Positions 17,057 to 26,363 of a stretch of 64,000 nucleotides of DNA are shown piece by piece; within the stretch, counting starts at the first letter, position 1; every line of letters begins with the position of its first letter. The notes beneath the pieces were generated by a model. That model was not told the origin of the DNA. It searched no databases and saw nothing but the letters and a program-made list of their open reading frames with translations. The position numbers were made by a program, and so were the translations under genes. The stretch is from Polyangiaceae bacterium (GTDB taxonomy: Bacteria; Myxococcota_A; Polyangia; Polyangiales; Polyangiaceae). Where the stretch lies: NCBI GenBank assembly GCA_025936115.1, contig JAICTZ010000029.1:22435-86434 (forward strand), in the 5' to 3' direction.

Positions 17057-19060
17057 TTGACGAAAATCATGCTCCCTCGCTCAGAGACGACGGTTTTACT
17101 CAAGTTATTCGGGCGCCGCTTGCGCGCGCATGGCTTGGCGTTCGTGGCGGTGCCCGGCCTCATCCTAGCCGCATGCAGCTCGAGCTCGCCCGCGCCGGGC
17201 GGCGGCGCCGGCCTCGGGGGTTCGAGCAATGCTTCGGGAACGGGCGGCAGCTCCGTCTCGGCCGGGGGCGCAGGTGGACGCTCCGTGAACCAGGGTGCGT
17301 CGGGCTCGTGCTCGAATGGCGCGCCGTGTGGTGGTGACCTGGTCGGGACCTGGACGGTCACGTCATCGTGTTTGCGCGTCGGCGGCGAGCTCGGCCTATC
17401 GCTGGTCGGCACTGGTTGCCCGTCCGCGCCGATCAGCGGAGCGCTCGACGTAACGGGAACGTGGACCGCAAACGCCGACGGGACCTACACCGACAACACG
17501 ACGACGAAGGGCGACACACAGCTCACGCTCGCGCCTTCATGCCTCGTGATCTCCTCGACTCCGGTCACCTGCGACGGGGCCGCGAGCATCATCAAGAGTC
17601 TCGGCTTCGCGTCGCTCGCCTGTACGCCCGCTGCCGCCGGCGGGTGCAACTGCTCGGGCACGATCAACCAGCTGGGTGGGCTCGGAGTCATGTCCGTCGC
17701 CCCTTCGACCACCGGCAATTACACGACCGCGGGCAACCTCGTCACGATTACCGGTGATGCGGGCGATACGAAGTACTCGTACTGCGTTGCGAGCGACACG
17801 CTGACGGTGACGCCGCAAAGCACGAGCGCCACGCTGACGGGGACGATCGTGCTGCGAAAGGCGAGCACTCCGGCAGCGGGAGGCGCTGGAGGCGGCAGCG
17901 GACAGGGAGGCGTACCCGGATCCGGCGGAACGCCGGCGTCGGGTGGTTCGGGGGGTATGGGCGGTAACCCCGGCGTGGCCGGCATGCACAGCAACGGCGG
18001 TGGCACGGGAGGACGCAACGGCAGCGGCGGCGCTGCCGGCTCGAGCGGCACGACGGCGATGGCCGGCGCGGGCGCCGGCGGGAGCGCGGGCGCGAGCACG
18101 GGCCCGTGCGACATCTACAAGAGCGCCGGCAATCCGTGCGTTGCGGCGCACAGCACGGTGAGAGCGCTCTTCGGAGCTTACAGTGGAAAGCTCTACCAGG
18201 TCCGTAACGCGGCCGGCGCGACGCAAGACATTCCGACGCTCACGCCGGGCGGTTTCGCGGACGGGCCCTCACAGGACGCATTCTGCATGGGCACGACCTG
18301 CGTCATCACCGTGGTCTACGACCAATCCGGTAAGGGGAATGACCTGTGGTACCAAGGCTCGACTCAGGTCCCCGGCTCGCCGTCGAGTAGCCCCGCCAAG
18401 GCAACGAGTGAAACCCTGACGCTCAGCGGTCACAAGGTTTATTCACTCTATATCAATCCCGGCAACAGCTACTGGGTGGACGCTTCGAAATCCGGCATCG
18501 CGCTCGGCGCCGAGCCCGAGGGGATGTACATGGTGACGAGTAGCAAGCACTACAACAGTGGTTGTTGCTTCGACTACGGCAACAGCGAGTCCGATCGCAA
18601 GGCGGACGGCTCTGGCGCCATGGACGCGCTGAACTTCAGCTCGATCACGGCCTGGGGCACGGGAGCCGGCAGCGGTCCCTGGGTGATGGCCGATCTCGAG
18701 TACGGCGTCTTTGCCCAAAACAATACGAACAAGAATCAGAACGACCCGACGCAGACGGCGCCTTACGTCACGGCCGTGCTGAAGAACGACGGAAAGACGG
18801 AATTTGCGCTGAGGGGCGGCAACGCGACGACGGGGAGCTTGGGCACGTATTACAAGGGGCCTCTACCGGGTGGCTGGAGCCCCATGAAGAAGCAGGGCGC
18901 GATTGTCCTCGGCAGCGGCGGAGATTGCTGCAAACCCGACGGCGGCGCGAATCTGAGCGACGGTACGTTCTACGAGGGATGCATCGTCACGGGCTATCCG
19001 TCCGAGGCGACCGAGGACGCCGTTCAGGCGAATATCGTCGCAGCCGGATACGGCAAGTGA
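17057..19060 (+). CDS. GH54 alpha-L-arabinofuranosidase lipoprotein with extra N-terminal domain
   Basis: 667 residues. The leader ends at LILAAC. A short linker is followed by an unusual Cys-containing domain at about residues 84-275 (GGDLVGTWTVTSSC start, lipocalin-like beta content), a second Gly/Ser linker, and a GH54 catalytic domain from 349 to the end. GH54 hallmarks are GPCDIY, AHSTVRAL, LYQVRNA, DAFC-GTTC, the vicinal Cys-Cys in SGCCFDYGN, the nucleophile region MADLEYG (Glu about 548) and GSGGD (Asp about 623) before FYEGC. These match the catalytic pair known for fungal AbfB as I recall it. No CBM42 follows. It removes arabinofuranosyl side chains from arabinoxylan or arabinan. The last four bases overlap the GTG start of the next beta-helix gene. 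Confidence 0.95.
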   Translation: MTKIMLPRSETTVLLKLFGRRLRAHGLAFVAVPGLILAACSSSSPAPGGGAGLGGSSNASGTGGSSVSAGGAGGRSVNQGASGSCSNGAPCGGDLVGTWTVTSSCLRVGGELGLSLVGTGCPSAPISGALDVTGTWTANADGTYTDNTTTKGDTQLTLAPSCLVISSTPVTCDGAASIIKSLGFASLACTPAAAGGCNCSGTINQLGGLGVMSVAPSTTGNYTTAGNLVTITGDAGDTKYSYCVASDTLTVTPQSTSATLTGTIVLRKASTPAAGGAGGGSGQGGVPGSGGTPASGGSGGMGGNPGVAGMHSNGGGTGGRNGSGGAAGSSGTTAMAGAGAGGSAGASTGPCDIYKSAGNPCVAAHSTVRALFGAYSGKLYQVRNAAGATQDIPTLTPGGFADGPSQDAFCMGTTCVITVVYDQSGKGNDLWYQGSTQVPGSPSSSPAKATSETLTLSGHKVYSLYINPGNSYWVDASKSGIALGAEPEGMYMVTSSKHYNSGCCFDYGNSESDRKADGSGAMDALNFSSITAWGTGAGSGPWVMADLEYGVFAQNNTNKNQNDPTQTAPYVTAVLKNDGKTEFALRGGNATTGSLGTYYKGPLPGGWSPMKKQGAIVLGSGGDCCKPDGGANLSDGTFYEGCIVTGYPSEATEDAVQANIVAAGYGK

Positions 19061-21513
19061 GCCGCGCAGTGCTCGACTTCTTCCACCGTGGGAAGCGAGC
19101 AAGCTTTTCATCCAGTGTCGTACTCGCGCTGATGCTGGGCGGGTGTAGCGGCTCCGGCAACGCGGGCTCGCACGACGCCGCAGGCGGGACGTCAACGGGC
19201 GGGGCGGGCGCCGGCTCAACCGGCAAGGGAGGCATGACGAGCACCGGCGGCACGATGAGCACCGGCGGCACGACGAGCACCGGCGGCACGACGGGCATCG
19301 GCGGCGCGACGAGCACCGGCGGCAACATCAGCCTGGGAGGAGGCGGCACAGGTGTAGGTGGCACGACAGCGCCAGGAGGCGCCGGTCCTGTCGGAAACGG
19401 CGGTGCAGCCGGTTCCGCGTCCGCTATGGCCGGCAGCAGCGGGGGCGGCGCTTCGGGGAGCTCCGGCAGCTCGGGGATGGCCGTCTATTACGTGGCGGCG
19501 AACGGCACTGGAGCCAATTGCACGAGCGCCGCACCCTGCTCGCTCACGCAAGCTCAAACCGTCGTACGAGCCGCCGCCGCCGCGATGAACGCAGACCTCG
19601 TCGTCGAGTTGGCGGACGGAACGTATCGGCTCACGGCGCCGTTGGTGTTCACGGCCGCCGACTCGGGCGCGAACGGTCACACGATCAGCTGGCAAGCTGC
19701 GTCAGGCGCTCATCCGGTGCTCTCCGGCGGCACTGCGATCACGGGCTGGACGCTCAGCGATTCCGCCAAGAACATTTGGAAGGCCTCGGCGCCGAGCAGC
19801 TTCGCGACGCGCCAGCTCTACGTGGGCGGCAAGCTCGCCACACGCGCCCGCTCGGCGTCGATCAGCCGCGCGGACATGACCTTCACGGCCAGCGGGTGGA
19901 CCTTCTCGAATAGCAGCCTCGCTTATCTGAACAATCTCGCGCAGCCCGAGCGCGCCGAGCTCGACATCATCGGTTCGTGGACGGATCGGTACTCACCGAT
20001 TCAAAGCGTCGAGAGCAACTCGGTCACGATGAAGCAGCCCGCGTGGGACCAAAACACGTGGGGCTACGACACCGCGCAGAGCCCCTACCGCCAAGGACCG
20101 ATTTACGCTGAGAACGACTACACGCTCTTGGATCAACCCGGCGAGTGGTATCAGGACACGACGGCGGGCGCGCTCTATTACATCCCGCTCGCCGGGCAAG
20201 ACCTGACGACGCTCGACGTCGAGCTCCCGAAGCTCGAGGTGCTACTCACCGTAGGCGCCGCGTGCTCGTCGAGCCCCGCGAGCGGAGCCGCCTGCGTCCA
20301 ACCAACGGCTGCGAATCCGACGCAAGCCGTGGCGTACGCGGCGCCGGCAGCCGGCGACCCCTATGCAAAGCCGGCGCACGACTTGGTCTTCAGTGGCTTG
20401 ACGTTCGCTCACACGAGCTGGCTCAGGCCGAACGCGGATGGCTTTGCCGATCAGCAGACGGGCGGATTTCTGGTCGGCCCGAGATCGGACTACCCGGGCG
20501 GCGGGCAGACGCCCATGTTCGAGGCGGCGCGTCCGCACTGGCTGCAAATGCCCGCCGCCATCCAAGTGTCGGCGGCAAACCACGTCTCCTTCGTGCGCGA
20601 TCGCTTCGTCGAGCTCGGACAAGCGGCGCTCGGCATCGGCAACGATCCGAGTGCTCACGCGAGCGGCGTCGGCCTCGGCGCTCACGACATCGCCGTGACC
20701 GGCTGCGTGTTCTCTCAGATCGCAGGCGGCGCGATCGTGGTCGGGGGTATCCAGGCCTGGGCGCACCATCCGTGCGGCGACAAAGTGTGCTCGTCGACCG
20801 ATCCCGGCGCACGGCTCGTCAATCAGAACATCACCGTCAAGGACAACCTGGTTCACGATATCGGCATCGACTATCGCGATTTCGCTGGCATCATGTTCAC
20901 GTACACGGAGGGCGCCGTCGTTGCCCACAACGAAGTGTACAACGTGCCGTACTCCGGCCTGAACAGCGGACTCGGCTGGGGCACCAACGATGCGGGCGGC
21001 AACAACGAGTACAAGACGCGCGCCACGGGCAACCTGTACGCGTACCAGCCGCTGTACGCGAGCGCGACCGTCGCCAAGAACAATACGATTTCTCAAAACT
21101 ACGTGCATCAGATGCAGCTCCAGATGAACGACGGGGGCTGCCACTACAACCTCGGATTTCAACCCGGCACGGTCGTCACGGAAAACTACTGTGAGGGCAA
21201 GGGCTCCGGCCCTGCCGGCACGATCTGGGGCGAGTACAACGACGAAGGCTCGGCCTACATCACGGAAACCAAGAACGTATACGCGAACTTCAGCGCTTAT
21301 GTGACCGCCAACGCCAACGCCAACAACAACACGGGCCACATCACGTTCACGAACAATTGGGGCAGCTCCGCGCAGCCGGGGCTCGGTGGGACGGCCAACG
21401 TGGTCACGGGCAACGTGGCAATCAGCGGCGACAATTTCCCCGCCGACGCCCAGAAGATCGTGGATGCCGCGGGGCTCGAGTCGGCCTACGCCGACCTGAA
21501 GTCCAACCCCTAG
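19057..21513 (+). CDS. Right-handed beta-helix lipoprotein, GH141-like (copy 2)
   Basis: 818 residues from a GTG that overlaps the GH54 stop (GTGA), indicating translational coupling. The leader runs to the lipobox LMLGGC. A linker of TSTGGT-type repeats extends to about residue 142. The helix domain opens at VYYVAANGTGANC and continues with VVELADGTYRL, ADSGANGHTISW, an HPVLSGGTAITGW strand, LDQPGEWYQD and many coil repeats. Segment order matches copies 1 and 3, but this copy has insertions around residues 400-470. The GH141-like assignment is an inference from strand order; a lyase-like helix is the alternative. Confidence 0.87.
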   Translation: MSRAVLDFFHRGKRASFSSSVVLALMLGGCSGSGNAGSHDAAGGTSTGGAGAGSTGKGGMTSTGGTMSTGGTTSTGGTTGIGGATSTGGNISLGGGGTGVGGTTAPGGAGPVGNGGAAGSASAMAGSSGGGASGSSGSSGMAVYYVAANGTGANCTSAAPCSLTQAQTVVRAAAAAMNADLVVELADGTYRLTAPLVFTAADSGANGHTISWQAASGAHPVLSGGTAITGWTLSDSAKNIWKASAPSSFATRQLYVGGKLATRARSASISRADMTFTASGWTFSNSSLAYLNNLAQPERAELDIIGSWTDRYSPIQSVESNSVTMKQPAWDQNTWGYDTAQSPYRQGPIYAENDYTLLDQPGEWYQDTTAGALYYIPLAGQDLTTLDVELPKLEVLLTVGAACSSSPASGAACVQPTAANPTQAVAYAAPAAGDPYAKPAHDLVFSGLTFAHTSWLRPNADGFADQQTGGFLVGPRSDYPGGGQTPMFEAARPHWLQMPAAIQVSAANHVSFVRDRFVELGQAALGIGNDPSAHASGVGLGAHDIAVTGCVFSQIAGGAIVVGGIQAWAHHPCGDKVCSSTDPGARLVNQNITVKDNLVHDIGIDYRDFAGIMFTYTEGAVVAHNEVYNVPYSGLNSGLGWGTNDAGGNNEYKTRATGNLYAYQPLYASATVAKNNTISQNYVHQMQLQMNDGGCHYNLGFQPGTVVTENYCEGKGSGPAGTIWGEYNDEGSAYITETKNVYANFSAYVTANANANNNTGHITFTNNWGSSAQPGLGGTANVVTGNVAISGDNFPADAQKIVDAAGLESAYADLKSNP
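19237..19323. repeat. 18-bp imperfect tandem repeats encoding a TSTGGT linker
   Basis: Four to five imperfect copies of an 18-bp unit close to ACGAGCACCGGCGGCACG. They encode repeated T-S-T-G-G-T and lie in frame in the linker of the beta-helix lipoprotein. Confidence 0.8.
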
Positions 21514-21719
21514 CACTACTGGTAGAGTCTTGGAGGGCCAGATCACGATCGGCGAGAGAGACCAAGAGCCACGCGAATGCTCTGGCGAAGCCAACGCCAA
21601 ACCTCTTCTGAACGAATCGGTCGCAGGGAGGCTCCGCAAGACCGCTCCAAAGCAGAGCGCTCGCGAAGGCCAAACGCCGCGAGAAATGCAGATGTCTGAC
21701 AGTACTAGTGGAAAAGCCA

Positions 21720-23240
21720 ATGACGAACACCCGAGAGCGCATGACCTCTATTTCATCCTCACACTCCATCGCGGACTGCGCATTACTCCTCGCGAGTCTC
21801 ACGCTGGCGTGCTCGAGCGGCACTCCGCCCGGCACTGACAACACGGGTGGGTCCACGCACAACCCGGGGTCGGGCGGCGGCGCCGCCGTGAGCGCCGGTG
21901 GTAGCTCCGGAGCGAGCGGCACGGGCACGGGTGGCAGTCCCGTGACGACCGGTGGAACAAGCTCCGGCGCGTCGGGCGGCACGGGTAACAGCGGCTCGGG
22001 AGGCACGAGCAGCGCTGCGGGCGGCACCCCGGGAACGGGCGGAATTGGCACCGGAGGCGCGGCAGGTACGCTGGGTACGGCGGGTGGCGGCGGCACGGCG
22101 GGTCGCGGCGGCACGCCGGGCACGGGCGGCACAGCAGGCACGGGCGGCACGGCAGGCACTGGCGCGACGGCAGGCACAGGTGGCCGCGGAGGTCGGAGCG
22201 GCATGGGAGGTGCTGGTGGCGCGGCGGCGGGAAGCGGCGGCACGATGTCCGCGGCTGGAACGGGCGGGGGTGCCGGCGCCGCGACGGGTGCGCCGAGCGC
22301 CGGCTGCGGCAAGACCTCGACGCTGACGTTCGGCATGGTCCCGGGCGAGAGCGCGAGTGCCTCTGCCTCGTCGGGCAACGGCGTCGGTCATGGTGACGGC
22401 GGCTACGTGACCATTCAGAGCTCCGGCAAGAGCCGCGGCTTCGCGCTGCGTCTCCCCGACAACTACGACAAGAACAAACCCTATCCCTTGATCTTCGGAT
22501 TCCACTGGAACGGTGGCAATTCCGCGCAAGTCGACAACGGCGGAACCAACGGCTACTGGTGGGCCTATTACGGACTCCAGAGGAAATCGAACAACAGCGC
22601 GATCTTCGTCGCTCCCGACGGGCTCAACGCCGGTTGGGCGAATTCGGGTGGACAAGACCTGCAGTTCACCGACGACATGCTCAAACTGATTCAGGACAAT
22701 TACTGCGTCGACACCTCCAACATCATCACGTCGGGTTTCAGCTACGGCGGCGGCATGAGCTATGAGCTCGCCTGCTCCCGAGCGAAGGTGTTCCGCGCGG
22801 CCGTGATCTACGAAGGAGGGCAGCTCAGCGGCTGCGACGGCGGCAACGACCCGATTGCGCTCTGGCAAGTGGAGGGTCTGACGGACACGACCGTCAGTAT
22901 GGGTCTTGCCACGCCAATTCGAGACCGCTTCGTCAAGAACAACGGCTGCACGGCGCAGACTCCGCCGCAACCCGCCAACCCTCCGCCGTATTCGAACCCC
23001 GGTGGACATATCTGCACCAACTACGCCGGATGCTCCGCTGGGCATCCCGTCCGCTGGTGCGTCAGTCAGTCAGGTCACGGTCCGGGCCCCATCGACGGGA
23101 CGTCCGACCTCTACAATTCGTGTGCAACGGCGCCCAAGACTTGCTCGACCTCGTGCCCGTGCACTTGGACACCCGACGACGTGTGGACTTGGCTCAACGA
23201 CCCGAGCTCGAGCGCCCAGACTCCGAACGCAACGAAGTAG
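21720..23240 (+). CDS. CE1-type esterase lipoprotein (feruloyl esterase-like)
   Basis: 506 residues from the ATG at 21720 (GTG at 21708 and ATG at 21741 are alternatives). The leader ends in the lipobox LTLAC, then a G/T/A linker reaches about residue 195. The catalytic domain begins with GCGKTSTLTFG, has ALRLPDNYDKNKPYPLIFGFHW, the nucleophile elbow SGFSYGGGMS (Ser about 341), an Asp-bearing loop (LTDTTVSM) and a QSGHGPG segment for the catalytic histidine. It is clearly paralogous to 454-1779 and carries an extra Cys-rich tail (TCSTSCPCTW). Removal of ferulic acid or acetyl groups from xylan is the likely role, given the GH54/beta-helix pair upstream. Confidence 0.88.
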   Translation: MTNTRERMTSISSSHSIADCALLLASLTLACSSGTPPGTDNTGGSTHNPGSGGGAAVSAGGSSGASGTGTGGSPVTTGGTSSGASGGTGNSGSGGTSSAAGGTPGTGGIGTGGAAGTLGTAGGGGTAGRGGTPGTGGTAGTGGTAGTGATAGTGGRGGRSGMGGAGGAAAGSGGTMSAAGTGGGAGAATGAPSAGCGKTSTLTFGMVPGESASASASSGNGVGHGDGGYVTIQSSGKSRGFALRLPDNYDKNKPYPLIFGFHWNGGNSAQVDNGGTNGYWWAYYGLQRKSNNSAIFVAPDGLNAGWANSGGQDLQFTDDMLKLIQDNYCVDTSNIITSGFSYGGGMSYELACSRAKVFRAAVIYEGGQLSGCDGGNDPIALWQVEGLTDTTVSMGLATPIRDRFVKNNGCTAQTPPQPANPPPYSNPGGHICTNYAGCSAGHPVRWCVSQSGHGPGPIDGTSDLYNSCATAPKTCSTSCPCTWTPDDVWTWLNDPSSSAQTPNATK

Positions 23241-23253
23241 AACGTCCGCCGCC

Positions 23254-23517
23254 TCAGGCGCGACCGGCAAGCCGGCGCGCCTCGGCTAGCGGCCGTAACC
23301 TGCAGCCGTTGCCCGCCGCGCCCGGCCCTGCCGAACCACCCGCACTGCTCATGCCGCTCACCCCGCCGCGCCCGCCGAGCGCGCTCTCCCCCGCGCGTCC
23401 CGCGAACGTGGCTCCCGCGGCGCCGTTGGCACCGGCTGGGGGTCCATTTCCCGAATATCCGAACGCCACGACGCCGAACACAGTGACCACGCCGAGCGGC
23501 GCTGCATGAATCCTCAC
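23254..23517 (-). pseudogene. Relic lipoprotein leader plus short Gly/Ala linker
   Basis: An 87-codon minus-strand frame begins MRIHAAPLGVVTVFGVVAFGYSG and passes into a GAN/GAAG/GGRGG linker like those of the neighbouring lipoproteins, then ends without a domain. At the lipobox position a Tyr (TAT) stands where Cys would be expected. It looks like the decayed start of a lost lipoprotein gene. It could also be chance composition in GC-rich DNA. The rest of 23241-23611 shows nothing recognisable. Confidence 0.35.
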
Positions 23518-23611
23518 CTGTGCAACCTGTCGCGAAGCGAGCGAAAGTTAATGTTTCTTTCGAGTCCGAGCGGATCATTGAACGAAACGCTGCGAAGCGA
23601 CAGCTTCGGGT

Positions 23612-26350
23612 GTGAACCGGTTACTCTCCGCGCGCATTTTCCTCGGCACGCTCTTGCTCGTTGGCTGCGGGAACGGTTCTCACGGCGTTACCGCCGGAGG
23701 CGGCCATGACGCGGGCGGGGCGTCAGGCGTAGCCGGCGCTGCGCACGGCGGCGCTGCACACGGGGGTGCGTCGGGCAACAGCTCGAGCGCAGGCGGCGTC
23801 TCGGGAAACGGGCCGCTCGGCTCGGGCGGCGCGTCGGGCAAAGGCGCGGCTGGCTCGGGCGGAAGTGCTCAGGGCGGCGGAGCGGGTAAAGGCGCGGGCG
23901 GCGCGCCTCAGACCGGCGGCTCCTCCGGTCTGACGGGCGGCATGTCGGCGGGCGGCGGCGCGGGCAGCGCTGGCGCTCCACCGATGCCGGCACCCGGCGG
24001 CGGTAACCTCTACGACGGCGCGCGGTCGACCACGACGAGCTTCGACACCGGCTGGAAGTTCCATCTGGGCGACATCACGAGCGCGCAGGTGACGACGTTC
24101 GACGACAGCGCCTGGACCGAGCTCAACGTGCCGCACGACTACAGCATTTCGCAACCCTTCTCGCAAAACTCGGCCTCGGGCGCCGGGGGCGGCTACCTCG
24201 ACGGCGGGACCGGCTGGTACCGGAAGTCGTTCTCTTTGCCGAGCTCCGCCTCGGACTCGCGCGTCTTCGTGCAGTTCGACGGCGTGTACATGGACAGCAC
24301 CGTGTGGATGAACGGCACGCAGGTGTGCGCCCGCCCGTACGGTTTCATCTCGTTCGAATGCGACGTGACCTCGGCTGCGAAATTCGACGCCGCGAACGTG
24401 CTCGCGGTTCGAGTCAATAACCAGCTTCCGAGCAGTCGCTGGTATTCCGGCAGCGGCATCTACCGGCATGTCTGGCTCAAGACCGTGAACCCCGTGCGGG
24501 TCGCGTACACGGGCACGCACGTGACCACACCGCAAACCTCGGCGTCGAGCGCCAGCGTGAGCGTGACCGTCACGGTTCAGAACGATACGGCGTCCTCTCA
24601 ATCGGCGACGGTCGCAAGCTCGATCCGAGACGCTTCCGGCATGGAAGTCGCGGAGAACACGGCACCTGCGACTGCGGTCGCGGCGGGCAAAACGAGCGAC
24701 GTAGCTCAGATGCTGATGGTGACGAACCCGGCGCTTTGGTCACTCACGTCGCCGACCTTGTACACGGTCGTCACCACGGTGTCGGTCGCTGGCACGGTCG
24801 TGGACACGTACACGACGCCGTTCGGGATCCGCAGCTTCGCGTTCGACGCCAACAAGGGTTTCACGCTGAACGGCGAGAGCGTGAAGCTCAACGGGACCTG
24901 CAACCATCACGACCTCGGCAGCTTGGGCGCGGCCGTCAATTTCCGCGCGATTCAGAAGCGTATGGAGCTGCTCAAGGAAATGGGCGTCAACGCGCTCCGC
25001 ACCTCGCACAACCCGCCCGCGCCGGAGTTCCTGTATCTCGCCGACAGCATGGGCTTCCTCGTGATGGACGAGGCGTTCGACTGCTGGGACCAGTCGAAGG
25101 TCAAATACGACTACGCGCGCTTCTTCAAGCAATGGGGAACCGTCGACATCGCCGACATGGTCGCTCGGGATCGCAACCACCCGAGCATCATCATCTGGAG
25201 CATCGGCAACGAGATCCCGAACCCGAACCCCACGACCGCTCAAAGCCTGATGACGGCCGTGAAGACGAAGGACGCGACGCGCGTCATCGCGCAGGCCTTC
25301 AACCCCTACAATTCCTCGACGGCCGCGGTGGAGGACCTGGTCGGCATCAACTACAACACGAACCTCTACGATTCGGTGCACTCGGGCAACGCGAGCTGGA
25401 AGATCTTCGCGAGCGAAACGTCCTCGGCCGTGCGGAGCCGCGGCATCTACAAGCTGCCCGTCACGTCGAACGTCCTCACCTCGAGCGACACGCAGTGCTC
25501 GTCTTACGACAACAGCATCGTCAGCTGGGGCGCGAGCGCCGAGCAGTCGTGGGTCAACGTCAACACTCGCGCCTTCGTCGCCGGCGAGTTCATTTGGACC
25601 GGCTTCGACTACATCGGCGAGCCGACGCCGTACAGCTGGCCCGCCAAAAGCTCCTACTTCGGCGCGCTCGACACGGCTAACTTCCCGAAGGACATCTTCT
25701 ATTTCTACAAGAGCCGCTGGGCCTACGCGGGCCCGCCGATGGTTCACGTCACGCCGATGGACTGGACCTCATGGACGGCTGGGCAAGCGGTGCCGGTTTT
25801 CGTCTACAGCAACGCCGACAGCGTCGAGCTCTTCCTGAACGGAACCTCGCTCGGCTCGAAGAACGTCGTCGCGACCGCGGGCCAGCCGAACGCCGGTCAC
25901 CTGTCGTGGACGGTCAATTTCGCGACGGGGACGCTCGAGGCGAAGGCGACGAAGGGCGGCATGGTCGTCGCGACGGACGAGGTGCAGACGGCGGGCGCGG
26001 CCGCGGCGATCGTCCTCAAGGCGGATCGCTCGATGATCACGGCCGATGGCCAGGACCTCGCGTTCGTCGAAGCCGACATAGTGGACGACAAGGGTGTCCT
26101 CGTCCCGCAGGCGGCTAGCGAGCTCACGTTCGCCGTCTCCGGAGCCGGCACCCTCGTCGGCGTGGACAACGGCAATCCCATCGACCACGAATCCTACAAG
26201 GGCACCAAGATGGCCGCGTTCAGCGGGAAAGCGCTCGCGATCATCGAGTCTACGACGACGGCCGGGAGCGTCACCTTGACCGCGACGTCCGGCAGCGGAG
26301 GCACGGCGCTCACTTCGGGCTCGGTGATGATCACGACGCAAGCGCCTTGA
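23612..26350 (+). CDS. GH2 beta-galactosidase-like lipoprotein
   Basis: 912 residues from a GTG. Leader MNRLLSARIFLGTLLLVGC, linker to about residue 130, then GH2 N-terminal sugar-binding domain (FDTGWKFHLGD to YRHVWLK), an immunoglobulin-like middle domain and the catalytic barrel starting at GFTLNGESVKLNGTCNHHD. Acid/base Glu lies in WSIGNEIP (about 534) and the nucleophile in FASETSS (about 602). Downstream are a DUF4982-like domain and a terminal Ig-like domain (residues about 705-912). The architecture is that of Bacteroides-type GH2 beta-galactosidases, so terminal beta-galactose of xyloglucan, arabinogalactan or glycans is the likely substrate. Beta-glucuronidase or mannosidase activity is less likely. 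Transcribed alone. Confidence 0.93.
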   Translation: MNRLLSARIFLGTLLLVGCGNGSHGVTAGGGHDAGGASGVAGAAHGGAAHGGASGNSSSAGGVSGNGPLGSGGASGKGAAGSGGSAQGGGAGKGAGGAPQTGGSSGLTGGMSAGGGAGSAGAPPMPAPGGGNLYDGARSTTTSFDTGWKFHLGDITSAQVTTFDDSAWTELNVPHDYSISQPFSQNSASGAGGGYLDGGTGWYRKSFSLPSSASDSRVFVQFDGVYMDSTVWMNGTQVCARPYGFISFECDVTSAAKFDAANVLAVRVNNQLPSSRWYSGSGIYRHVWLKTVNPVRVAYTGTHVTTPQTSASSASVSVTVTVQNDTASSQSATVASSIRDASGMEVAENTAPATAVAAGKTSDVAQMLMVTNPALWSLTSPTLYTVVTTVSVAGTVVDTYTTPFGIRSFAFDANKGFTLNGESVKLNGTCNHHDLGSLGAAVNFRAIQKRMELLKEMGVNALRTSHNPPAPEFLYLADSMGFLVMDEAFDCWDQSKVKYDYARFFKQWGTVDIADMVARDRNHPSIIIWSIGNEIPNPNPTTAQSLMTAVKTKDATRVIAQAFNPYNSSTAAVEDLVGINYNTNLYDSVHSGNASWKIFASETSSAVRSRGIYKLPVTSNVLTSSDTQCSSYDNSIVSWGASAEQSWVNVNTRAFVAGEFIWTGFDYIGEPTPYSWPAKSSYFGALDTANFPKDIFYFYKSRWAYAGPPMVHVTPMDWTSWTAGQAVPVFVYSNADSVELFLNGTSLGSKNVVATAGQPNAGHLSWTVNFATGTLEAKATKGGMVVATDEVQTAGAAAAIVLKADRSMITADGQDLAFVEADIVDDKGVLVPQAASELTFAVSGAGTLVGVDNGNPIDHESYKGTKMAAFSGKALAIIESTTTAGSVTLTATSGSGGTALTSGSVMITTQAP

Positions 26351-26363
26351 GCGCCGTCGAGCC

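Noticed and set aside
20242..21720. Long minus-strand frame opposite the second beta-helix gene
   Set aside because: Arg/Val/Gly-rich shadow without a leader or motif; the plus-strand frame has all the protein-family signals.
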